A stretch of 64,000 nucleotides of DNA. Source: Alphaproteobacteria bacterium. Its GTDB lineage: Bacteria; Pseudomonadota; Alphaproteobacteria; MPNO01; VGEU01. Location: contig VGEU01000003.1 in the NCBI GenBank assembly GCA_016869145.1, positions 1 through 64,000 of the forward strand, written 5' to 3'. The stretch's first letter is position 1. The number at the start of each line of letters is the position of its first letter. Of the stretch, positions 27,813 to 35,044 are shown piece after piece. A model generated the notes under the pieces. It made no database searches. It was not told the origin of the DNA and worked only from the letters and a program-made list of their open reading frames with translations. Both the position numbers and the translations under genes were made by a program.

Positions 27813-28829
27813 ATGATGCTGCTGCGCCAGTACTGGTATGTCGCCGCGACCGCCGACGAGGTCGGCAGCAAGCCCTTTGCACGGAAGCTCCTGGGCGAGC
27901 CCGTCGTCTTCTTCCGCGACCGGGCGGGCACCGTTCACGCGCTCGAGGACCGCTGCCCGCATCGCAGCATGCCGCTGTCGGTGGGCTCGGTCGAGGGCGA
28001 CGTGATCCGCTGCGGCTATCACGGTCTCGAGTTCGCCGGCTCGGGCGCCTGCATCCGCGTTCCCGGTCAGTCCACGATCCCGCCCAACGCGGCGGCGCGA
28101 CACTATCCGGTGATCGAGCGCTACGGCCAGGTCTGGATCTGGATGGGCGACCCGGCGGCGGCCGATCCGAAACAGGCGCACGTGTTCGAGCCGATGGAAC
28201 GGCCCGGCTGGTCGGCCTCGCGGCTCCAGTTCCACGTCCTCTGCGACTGGCGGCTCCTGGTCGAGAACCTTCTCGACTTCACCCATCTCACCTTCGTCCA
28301 CGAATCGACCATCGGCAGCCGCGAGGTCACCGAGGAGGCCGACGTCGGGGTGACGCGCGCCGGCGACCGGGTCACGGTGTCGCGGCGCATGTCCAACATC
28401 ACGCCGGCGCCGACCTATGCCAAGGCGACCGGCATCTACGGCAACATCGACCGCTGGCAGGACATCACCTTCGCGCCGCCGTCCTTCGTCACGGTCGAAG
28501 CCGGCGTCGCGCCGACCCGCGACATGTCGCGCGCCTTGCAGCGCTACTCGCTCCACGGGATCACCCCCGAGACCGAGACGACGATGCACTATTTCTGGAC
28601 CTCGGCCTACGAGGTCGCCGCACACAAGCCGGAGACGATTGCGCTCCTCGCCGACCAGTTCCGCGTCGCCTTCGAAGAGGACGTCGCCATCCTCGCCCAC
28701 CAGCAGCGGCGGCGGCGGAACGATCTGCCCTTCGTCGACACCAACGCCGATGCCGGCAACATGCAGGTGCGTCGCGTGCTCGCGGCCCTCGCGGCACGGG
28801 AGGCGCCACCGCTCCGGGCGAGCGCGTGA
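27813..28829 (+). CDS. Rieske non-haem iron oxygenase (VanA-like, terminal component)
   Basis: About 338 residues. The Rieske 2Fe-2S ligands are in 'DRCPHRSMPLSVGS' and 'IRCGYHGLEFAG'. The mononuclear iron motif is 'VENLLDFTHLTFVHESTIG', the vanillate O-demethylase/toluenesulfonate-type arrangement. Such enzymes O-demethylate or hydroxylate aromatic acids with electrons from a separate reductase, which is not adjacent here. GGAGG at 27806-27810 favours the double ATG at 27813/27816 (MMLLRQYWYVAATADEV) over the track's TTG 27759. Its stop overlaps the GTG start of the P450 gene, so the two are coupled. Confidence 0.92.
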   Translation: MMLLRQYWYVAATADEVGSKPFARKLLGEPVVFFRDRAGTVHALEDRCPHRSMPLSVGSVEGDVIRCGYHGLEFAGSGACIRVPGQSTIPPNAAARHYPVIERYGQVWIWMGDPAAADPKQAHVFEPMERPGWSASRLQFHVLCDWRLLVENLLDFTHLTFVHESTIGSREVTEEADVGVTRAGDRVTVSRRMSNITPAPTYAKATGIYGNIDRWQDITFAPPSFVTVEAGVAPTRDMSRALQRYSLHGITPETETTMHYFWTSAYEVAAHKPETIALLADQFRVAFEEDVAILAHQQRRRRNDLPFVDTNADAGNMQVRRVLAALAAREAPPLRASA

Positions 28830-30049
28830 CGACGGACGCGGCGGACGCGCGTGCGATCGCGCGCGGGTTCGACATCCTCGCGCTCGACCCCGCCTTCCTC
28901 GACGATCCCTATCCGACCTACCACGCGCTTCGCCGCCACGATCCGGTCCATCGCAACTCGGACGGATCGTATTTCCTGACGCGCTACGATCATGTCTTCG
29001 CGCTCTACCGCGACCGGCGGATGAGCTCGGACAAGACGATCGACTTCAGGCCGAAGTTCGGCGCCGGGCCGCTCTACGAGCACCATACGACCTCGCTCGT
29101 CTTCAACGATCCGCCGCTCCATACGCGCGTCCGGAAGCTGCTCGCGACAGCCTTCACGCCGCGCGCGCTCGCGGCGATGGAGCCGCGCATCGAGGCGATG
29201 GTCGACAGGCTCCTCGACCGCGCCGCGGCGCGGGGGCGGATCGATCTCGTGTCCGAGTTCGCATTCGCGCTCCCGGTCGATGTGATCTGCGACATGTTGC
29301 GGGTGCCGGTCGAGGAACGGGCGCCGCTCCGCAATTGGGCGCAGATCATCCTCGGTGCGCTCGAGCCGGTAACGCCGCCCGCCATGGTCGCGGCAGGCGA
29401 TGCCGCCGTGGTCGAGTTCTCCGACTATCTCCGCCGGCTCATCGCCGATCGCCGGCGCCGGCCCGGCACCGACGCCGGCGATGTGCTCACGACGCTCATC
29501 TTCGGCGAGGTCGACGGCGAGCGGCTCACCGAGCACGAGCTGATCCACCAGTGCATCTTCCTCCTCAATGCCGGCCACGAGACGACGACCAATCTGATCG
29601 GCAACGGCATCGCCGCGCTGGTCGATCGGCCGGACGTGCTCGCACGCCTCCGCGCCGATCCGGCGCTGATCCGGTCCGCGGTCGACGAGTTCCTCCGGTT
29701 CGACAGCCCCAACCAGGTCGGCAACCGGCGGACGACCGAGGCGGTCGAGATCGGTGGCGTGACGCTCGCGCCGGGGAGCTATATCTGGATCGGGATCGGG
29801 GCGGCCAACCGCGATCCCGAGGAGTTCCCGGACCCCGACCGGCTCGACATCGCGCGCACGCCGAACCGGCACCTCGCCTTCGGGTCGGGCGCCCATGCCT
29901 GCCTCGGCATGTCGCTCGCCCGGCTCGAGGGGCAGATCGCGATCGGGCGGATGATCGGCCGATTCCCGTCGCTCAGGCGCTCGGGCCCGGCCACACGCGG
30001 CGGCCGGGCCCGTTTTCGCGGATACGCGACGTTTCCGGTCGCGCTCTGA
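28826..30049 (+). CDS. Cytochrome P450
   Basis: Soluble bacterial class I P450, about 407 residues. The I-helix oxygen-activation motif is 'LLNAGHETTTNLIGNGI', the K-helix ExxR is in 'AVDEFLRFDSP', and the haem-thiolate loop is 'HLAFGSGAHACLGMSLARLE'. 'SLVFNDPPLHTRVRKLLATA' is the usual C-helix region. The GTG start at 28826 overlaps the Rieske stop (GTGA), replacing the much earlier track start. No ferredoxin gene adjoins it. Pairing with a VanA-like Rieske oxygenase suggests both act on one methoxylated or hydrophobic substrate, as inference. Confidence 0.94.
   Translation: MTTDAADARAIARGFDILALDPAFLDDPYPTYHALRRHDPVHRNSDGSYFLTRYDHVFALYRDRRMSSDKTIDFRPKFGAGPLYEHHTTSLVFNDPPLHTRVRKLLATAFTPRALAAMEPRIEAMVDRLLDRAAARGRIDLVSEFAFALPVDVICDMLRVPVEERAPLRNWAQIILGALEPVTPPAMVAAGDAAVVEFSDYLRRLIADRRRRPGTDAGDVLTTLIFGEVDGERLTEHELIHQCIFLLNAGHETTTNLIGNGIAALVDRPDVLARLRADPALIRSAVDEFLRFDSPNQVGNRRTTEAVEIGGVTLAPGSYIWIGIGAANRDPEEFPDPDRLDIARTPNRHLAFGSGAHACLGMSLARLEGQIAIGRMIGRFPSLRRSGPATRGGRARFRGYATFPVAL
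29982..30016 (+). terminator. Terminator-like hairpin inside the P450 3' end
   Basis: Perfect 11-bp inverted repeat CGGGCCCGGCC / GGCCGGGCCCG with a 9-nt loop, followed at once by TTTT. It lies about 33 nt before the P450 stop codon, so it is within coding sequence. The structure is as strong as an intrinsic terminator, but the short T-run and the location leave its role uncertain. Confidence 0.45.
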
Positions 30050-30065
30050 AGGGTGGAGGCGGGTG

Positions 30066-30563
30066 CTAGTAGCGGGCGCTCTGGTTGGCGACCTGCCAGC
30101 TTCCGTCCGGCATGCGGCAGGCGGTGCCATAGGCCTGCTCGACGCGCCCGCCGACCGTGACCGACTGCTGATATTCGCGGCAGTACTGACCGGTCGGCTG
30201 CTGCCAGGTGCGGGTCGGGGTGACGGTGCCCCAGTTGCCGCTGTCCGGGTTCTGCCAGCGGGCGGTCGAGCCCACGGGGTAGGATTCGAGCGTCGCCTGC
30301 GTGGTCCGCGCGAGATGCGCGCGATCGGCGCGGTCGAGCGATTCGCCGACCGAGCCGCCGACGAAGGCGCCGAGAAGGGCGCCCGCAGCGGTCGCGGCGA
30401 GCCGGCCGTTGCCGGAGCCGATCTTGGAGCCGGCCCAGCCGCCGAGCGCGGCGCCGACCAGCGAGCCGCCGGCGGTCTTCGGTTGATCCTGGAACGAGGT
30501 GCAGCCGGCGAGGCCGAAGGCCGCCACCGTCACGAATACGAGCGCACGTTTTCTGCTGTTCAT
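30066..30563 (-). CDS. 17-kDa surface antigen-type glycine-zipper lipoprotein
   Basis: A 165-residue protein starting at ATG 30563 behind GGAGGAAG. A lipoprotein signal ends in 'AAFGLAGC'. A glycine-zipper membrane segment follows ('GGSLVGAALGGWAGSKIGSG' and 'AGALLGAFVGGSVGESLD'), then the surface-antigen tail with 'YCREYQQSVTVGGRVEQAYG'. This is the Rickettsia 17-kDa antigen/RT0821 family of outer-membrane lipoproteins. The track's start at 30635 is upstream of the ribosome site. It is divergent from the antiporter gene and ends just after the P450 gene. Confidence 0.92.
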   Translation of the reverse strand: MNSRKRALVFVTVAAFGLAGCTSFQDQPKTAGGSLVGAALGGWAGSKIGSGNGRLAATAAGALLGAFVGGSVGESLDRADRAHLARTTQATLESYPVGSTARWQNPDSGNWGTVTPTRTWQQPTGQYCREYQQSVTVGGRVEQAYGTACRMPDGSWQVANQSARY

Positions 30564-30895
30564 CGTTTCTTCCTCCACGCACGCGAGCCCACCCGGAACT
30601 CGGGTCGCCACCACGGCGGCGAACGTCCGAATCATGGGTAGGGATTAGGGCGAAACCACGGCGCCGGCGCGGAAATGCGCGGGCAGCGGTGCCCGGTGGC
30701 TGCGACGCTGCGGGCGACGCGCCTCCTTGGTTTCCGCTCGATACGCTGAGCCGTCTGAGGGGAGGCGTTCCGGCGCCCAGCAGGTGCGGATTCCGCTTGC
30801 TGGGGCAGGACCGGCACCCTATACCGGCCTGCGCCTTCGGGGTCGGGCCGCATCCGCCACGGAAACAGCCCAAAATCGTTCGGAGAAGAAGGACG
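30564..30895. other. Intergenic region between lipoprotein and antiporter genes
   Basis: A 332-nt gap between divergent genes. The left part should hold the lipoprotein promoter on the minus strand. The right part contains two stacked hairpins upstream of the antiporter (annotated separately). No ORF with recognisable coding character was seen on either strand. Confidence 0.6.
30776..30832 (+). promoter_or_regulatory. Structured 5' leader of the NhaD-like antiporter gene
   Basis: Two adjacent hairpins. The first has outer stem CCCAGCA/TGCTGGG and inner stem GCGG/CCGC with an ATT loop. The second has GCAGG then CCGG pairing with CCGG then CCTGC, a single bulged A, and loop CACCCTATA. They end 63 nt before the antiporter ATG, and no T-run follows. 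Stable paired elements in a leader of an ion-antiporter gene suggest a cis-acting RNA. No known riboswitch consensus was recognised. Confidence 0.4.
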
Positions 30896-32314
30896 ATGCG
30901 GCTTGCGCGGATCCTTGCCCTGTCGACGGTGCTCATGGCGGCCGCGCCGGCGGCATGGGCGGCGAGCGGGCCCAACCTCGACGGCTCGAACCTCAGTCTC
31001 TTGTGGTTCGCACCCTTCGCGGGCCTCCTCCTCTCGATCGCGCTGTTGCCGATCCTGACGCCGGCCTTCTGGCATCACCACTACGGCAAGGTGACCGCGT
31101 TCTGGGCGGTGGCCTGCGTCATCCCGCTGATGATGGAGTTCGGCACCGCCGACGCGGCGCACGAGCTCTTCCACGTCGCCATCGCCGACTACATTCCGTT
31201 CATGCTCCTCCTGACCGCGCTCTACGTCGTGGCGGGCGGTATCGCGGTCTCCGGCCAGCTCGTTGGAACGCCCGCGGTCAACACCGCGATCCTCGCCTTC
31301 GGCACGCTTCTCGCCGGCTGGATCGGAACGACCGGCGCCTCGATGCTCCTGATCCGGTTCGTGATCGCAACCAACCGCAACCGTACGAACAAGACGCACA
31401 TCTTCGTCTTCTTCATCTTCCTCGTCTCGAATATCGGCGGCTCGATGACGCCGCTCGGCGATCCGCCGCTCTTTCTCGGCTATCTCAACGGGATCGACTT
31501 CTTCTGGCCGCTGATCTGGCTGACGCCGCCGCTACTCCTCTGCGTCGTGGTGCTTCTGGTGCTGTTCTACGCCCTCGACACTTTTTTCTTCCGTGCCGAT
31601 CGCGAGTCACATCCGGCACCGCAGGCGGCGTTCCGGAGCATTCGCGTGCGTGGCGGGCTGATCAATATGCCCCTTCTCCTCGGCATCGTGTTCGCCGTGC
31701 TCTTGAGCGGCTCGGTCAAGACGGGTGTCGCTATCGACGTCTTCGGCGTCGAGATCAAGCTCGAGAACCTGCTTCGCGACCTCGCGCTCCTCGGCCTGAT
31801 CCTTCTCTCGCTCCGCCTGACGCCGACATTCATCCGGCGCGAGAACAGCTTCACCTGGGGTCCGATGGTGGAGGTGATCAAGCTGTTCGCCGGCATCTTC
31901 GCGACCATCATTCCGTGTCTCGCGATCCTGAAGGCAGGCAAGGCCGGCGCCGCGGCGGCGGTGCATGAGCTCCTGACGCGGCCCGACGGGACGCCGATCA
32001 ACGCGATGTATTTCTGGGTGACGGGCACACTGTCGAGTTTCCTCGACAATGCGCCGACCTATCTCATTTTCTTCAACGTGGCCGGTGGCGACGCGGTTCA
32101 GCTTATGGGCCCGCTCGCGGCGACGCTGCTCGCGATCTCGGCCGGCGCGGTCTTCATGGGCTCCAATACCTATATCGGCAACGCGCCCAACCTGATGGTG
32201 AAGGCCGTCGTCGAGGCGAACGACATCCGGATGCCGAGCTTCTTCGGCTACATGCTGTGGTCGTGCGGCATTCTCCTGCCGCTGTTCGTCGTGGTCGCCT
32301 GGGTCTTCTTCTAG
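30896..32314 (+). CDS. NhaD-like sodium:proton antiporter (ion transporter superfamily)
   Basis: A 472-residue polytopic membrane protein starting at ATG 30896 after GGAGAAGAAGG. An N-terminal signal-like segment ends near 'APAAWAASGPNLDG'. The family motif 'FFIFLVSNIGGSMTPLGDPP' and its second-half counterpart 'SFLDNAPTYLIFFNVAGGD' with 'MGSNTYIGNAPNLMVKAVVE' mark the ArsB/NhaD/CitMHS ion-transporter superfamily. About 11-12 helices are expected. Na+ or another ion is the likely substrate; specificity is not readable. Its TAG stop shares the palindrome CTAG with the stop of the convergent gene. Confidence 0.9.
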   Translation: MRLARILALSTVLMAAAPAAWAASGPNLDGSNLSLLWFAPFAGLLLSIALLPILTPAFWHHHYGKVTAFWAVACVIPLMMEFGTADAAHELFHVAIADYIPFMLLLTALYVVAGGIAVSGQLVGTPAVNTAILAFGTLLAGWIGTTGASMLLIRFVIATNRNRTNKTHIFVFFIFLVSNIGGSMTPLGDPPLFLGYLNGIDFFWPLIWLTPPLLLCVVVLLVLFYALDTFFFRADRESHPAPQAAFRSIRVRGGLINMPLLLGIVFAVLLSGSVKTGVAIDVFGVEIKLENLLRDLALLGLILLSLRLTPTFIRRENSFTWGPMVEVIKLFAGIFATIIPCLAILKAGKAGAAAAVHELLTRPDGTPINAMYFWVTGTLSSFLDNAPTYLIFFNVAGGDAVQLMGPLAATLLAISAGAVFMGSNTYIGNAPNLMVKAVVEANDIRMPSFFGYMLWSCGILLPLFVVVAWVFF

Positions 32315-33072
32315 GCGACGACCCCTGCCGGGAGCGGGTCGCGCTCGCCCTTGACGGCGACACGCCAGATCTCGTTCATGCACGCCCAGCGCGTCTTGAC
32401 CGCGGTCTCGGCCACCTCGATCGCGCGGTCGAGGAGGTCCTGCGAATTGATCAGCCGCGTCACGAGGTCGAGCTGGCGGCTCGAATGGTCGGCATCGGCG
32501 ACCAAATGCTCGTTGAAGAACTCGATCTCGGGCGCATCCGCCTTGTAGCCGTGGAACCTCTCGAACGCCGGCAGCGTGCGCTCGGCGTTGATCGCGGGCT
32601 GCTGGCCCTCCTGGGTCGATTGCATGGCGAGGATGACGCCGATCGGCTCGTCCTTCACTGTGTTGAGATAGAAATAGGACCGCGCCCGCCATGAGGCGAG
32701 CTGCTCGGTCGCCTCGACCTCGGCGTCGGTGAGACCGGCGACACGGCAGAAGCGGCGGATCAGCTCCATGTGGTCGTGCGCCTCGCGGCCCTCGCCGGGG
32801 CCGGCGAGGATGCCTTCCTCCTCGGCGAGATTCTCGAGCAGGAAGCGGCGCGCCTCGGGCGGCGCCTTGTAATAGGCGATGCCGAACGAGGGCAGCACGC
32901 GCAACACGTGCTGATAATGCTGCGCCATCAAGAGGCCGAGCGGGTGGAGGCCGAACGTGCCGCGGTGGAACTCGACGAAGAACGGATGGTCCTTGGTGTG
33001 CCACTTGTTGCGGAGCGCGACGATCTCGCGCGCGGCCCTGCGTCCGTAGTCGTTCGCCTGTGGTGTCGCCAT
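32311..33072 (-). CDS. Haem-oxygenase-like diiron (PqqC/TenA-fold) protein
   Basis: A 253-residue all-helical protein of the iron-containing redox enzyme/PqqC-like group. Candidate metal ligands are in 'LLENLAEEEGILAGPGEGRE', 'AHDHMELIRRF', and the C-terminal 'FFNEHLVADADHSSRQLDLV'. 'LASWRARSYFYLNTVKDEPI' also resembles this family. Such haem-oxygenase-fold diiron enzymes do unusual oxidative chemistry such as decarboxylation or C-C/C-N cleavage. The substrate is unknown. It is divergent from a RidA gene, which may handle a reactive imine produced nearby; this is speculative. Confidence 0.82.
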   Translation of the reverse strand: MATPQANDYGRRAAREIVALRNKWHTKDHPFFVEFHRGTFGLHPLGLLMAQHYQHVLRVLPSFGIAYYKAPPEARRFLLENLAEEEGILAGPGEGREAHDHMELIRRFCRVAGLTDAEVEATEQLASWRARSYFYLNTVKDEPIGVILAMQSTQEGQQPAINAERTLPAFERFHGYKADAPEIEFFNEHLVADADHSSRQLDLVTRLINSQDLLDRAIEVAETAVKTRWACMNEIWRVAVKGERDPLPAGVVA

Positions 33073-33211
33073 GTCGTTCCTCCCGCACGGGTCCGGTCCC
33101 CGGCCGCCGAGTTAACCGGCGGTTGCGGCGCGCTGTCAATCGATGCGACGCGCGACGGCATTGCGCCGCGGGCGCGCCCGGCGCAGGATGGTGGAGCGAA
33201 AGGACACCGCC

Positions 33212-33616
33212 ATGGCAAACATCCGCAAACGCGTCAGCAATCCGCCGACCGTCGCGGCGCCGATGAAGCGCTACTACTCGAACGCGGTCCGCGTCGATTC
33301 GGGCCCGCTGCTCTTCATCTCGGGCCAGGTCGCGCTCGACAAGGACGGCAAGCTCGTCGGCAAGGGCGATCTCCGCGCCCAGGCCGTTCAGGTGCTCGAG
33401 AACATCCGCGCGATCCTCGCCGCCCACGGCGCCGACATGTCGGACATCCTGAAGGTCACGGTCTACGTCACCCAGATCCGCGCCTTCAACGACATCGCCG
33501 ACATCCGCGAGCGCTATTTCCCGAACGATGGCCCGGCGAGCGTGATCGTCGAGATCTCGGCGCTCGCGCTGCCGGAGCTGATGATCGAGATCGAGGCGGT
33601 CGCCGCGATCAGTTGA
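33212..33616 (+). CDS. RidA/YjgF-family protein (second copy)
   Basis: A 134-residue protein with the classic RidA length. It starts at ATG 33212 with 'gaaaggac' upstream; the track's start at 33143 is too early. It has 'GPLLFISGQVALDKDGKLVG', 'RAQAVQVLENIRAILAAHGA' and 'ASVIVEISALALPELMIEIE'. The usual catalytic 'R..V....L' has Ser-Val where Arg-Thr/Ala is typical ('PASVIVEI'), so the deaminase Arg seems to be missing. It may therefore be a non-deaminating member of the superfamily. It overlaps the convergent protease gene by 8 nt. Confidence 0.87.
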   Translation: MANIRKRVSNPPTVAAPMKRYYSNAVRVDSGPLLFISGQVALDKDGKLVGKGDLRAQAVQVLENIRAILAAHGADMSDILKVTVYVTQIRAFNDIADIRERYFPNDGPASVIVEISALALPELMIEIEAVAAIS

Positions 33617-34557
33617 GGCGGCGGGCGCGGCGCAGGACGACCAGCACCGCGAGCGCGAACAGGATCGCCGTCTCGGGCTCGGGCAGCCCGATCACGACCG
33701 GAACACTCTGGACGAACGACTTCACCCAGTTGCCGATCGAATCCTCGGCGAGATTGGTGTGCGTGGAGCGGAGTGTCGTTGTGGACGGGATCGCGGCGCC
33801 GCCACCCTGATAGGTCGTCGTCGAGCCGATGCCGACGATGTTGTTGCCGAGAAGCGCGGGGTTGCCGCTGTCGCCCTGGGCGATCAGGCCCTCGCCGACC
33901 AGGGCGGTGCTGAACAGGACCGACATCCGGAGCGGCTTGTCGGGCGCCGGCACGTTGGGGCTGACGTCGGTGAAGGTCGTGATCACCGCATCGATCGTGT
34001 TGGTCGCATGCCGGCGCGTGCCCGAGGCGAGCGGGCCGCTCGCCGGGCTGCCGCCGATGCCGTAGCCGACGAGATCGAGCACGGTGGTCGTGAGCGGATC
34101 GGGCAGGTCCTCCTGGATGCCATAGCGCTGGGCATCGCCGGGGGGCGAGGGATGCGAGCTTGAGGACGCCGACATCGTACTGGTCGATGTTGTCGAGCGG
34201 GAACGGCCGATCGGCGAACAGTGGGTGGATGTGGACGCCGCCGGCCGCGATCCCGAGCGTGGTCGGTCCGGTCGGCGTCTCGAAGGTGATCTGCCAGTTG
34301 TTCGCGCCGTCGAGGCAGTGGCCGGCGGTCACCACGTGGATCCCGTCGGCGAGGAGCGCGCCCGAGCAGCGGAACGTGCCCGCCTGGTTGAGGAAGTTGA
34401 ACGCGATGTTGACGACGCCGGTGAAGGCCGAATTGCCGGTCACGTAGCCGGGATCGCTCGTATTCCGGATCAGGATCGCCTGTGCCGCGGGGGCGCCGAC
34501 CGCGACGGCCACGAGGCCCAGCAGGGCCGCGCGCAACAGACAAAACAGAGACCGCAT
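33609..34557 (-). pseudogene. PEP-CTERM trypsin-like serine protease, frameshifted
   Basis: Read with one frame change this is a 315-residue secreted S1 protease. From ATG 34557 there is a signal peptide ending 'GAPAAQA', then the His box 'VVTAGHC' (His80) and Asp128 in 'DNIDQYDVGVLKLAS'. At a run of six G (plus strand 34140-34145) the frame breaks. One base fewer gives 'APGDAQRYGIQEDLPDPLTT', then the Ser box 'AQGDSGNPALLGNN'. The C-terminus 'LPEPETAILFALAVLVVLRR' is a PEP-CTERM signal: PEP, one TM, then Arg. The Ser lies after the break, so the 5' product alone would be inactive. Confidence 0.85.
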
Positions 34558-34729
34558 CGGCACTCTCCGTCGCGCTCCGGCGGTCCCCAACGCAGACCGG
34601 AACGAACACACACGCGACGTCGTCGCCACTCACCCCGGCCGCGACGTGCCCACCAACCACGCCCGTCGATAACACGGAATCACTAGGCCGAACAGCCCGG
34701 TGCGGCGCGGATCGCCGATCCTGTTAACC

Positions 34730-35044
34730 CTAATCCGGACCGTGTGCACCGCGTGCGGGCATGCCGCGCTCGAACACCACCTGCGCCGTGAACAGGACCA
34801 CCAGGCCGACGAGGAGCGGCCAGGCGAGAAACCACCAGTCGGCGTGCTCGAGGAAGATCACGACCGGGTTGGCGCCAGCCGGCGAATGGAGGGTGCGGGA
34901 GGCCATCATCGCGGCCAGCGTCACCGCGACGGCGGCGATCATCCATGCCTCGGCAGGGTCGTCGAAGCGCGTCTGGCCGACATGGGGGAATGCGAGCCCG
35001 ATCAGGCTCGCGATCAGGTGGCCGCCGAACAAGCTCCGCGGCAT
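34730..35044 (-). pseudogene. 3' part of an HPP-family membrane protein
   Basis: From 'MPRSLFGGHLIASLIGLAFP' to a TAG at 34730, 104 residues match the second half of an HPP-family protein, including 'ASRTLHSPAGANPVVIFLEH' and 'WWFLAWPLLVGLVVLFTAQV'. HPP proteins usually have about 160-200 residues and four to five helices, so the first helices are absent. Upstream sequence belongs to a ThDP enzyme in another frame. An ATG exists at 35044 but no ribosome site is obvious. It looks like the remaining half of a gene cut by a deletion. Confidence 0.72.
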
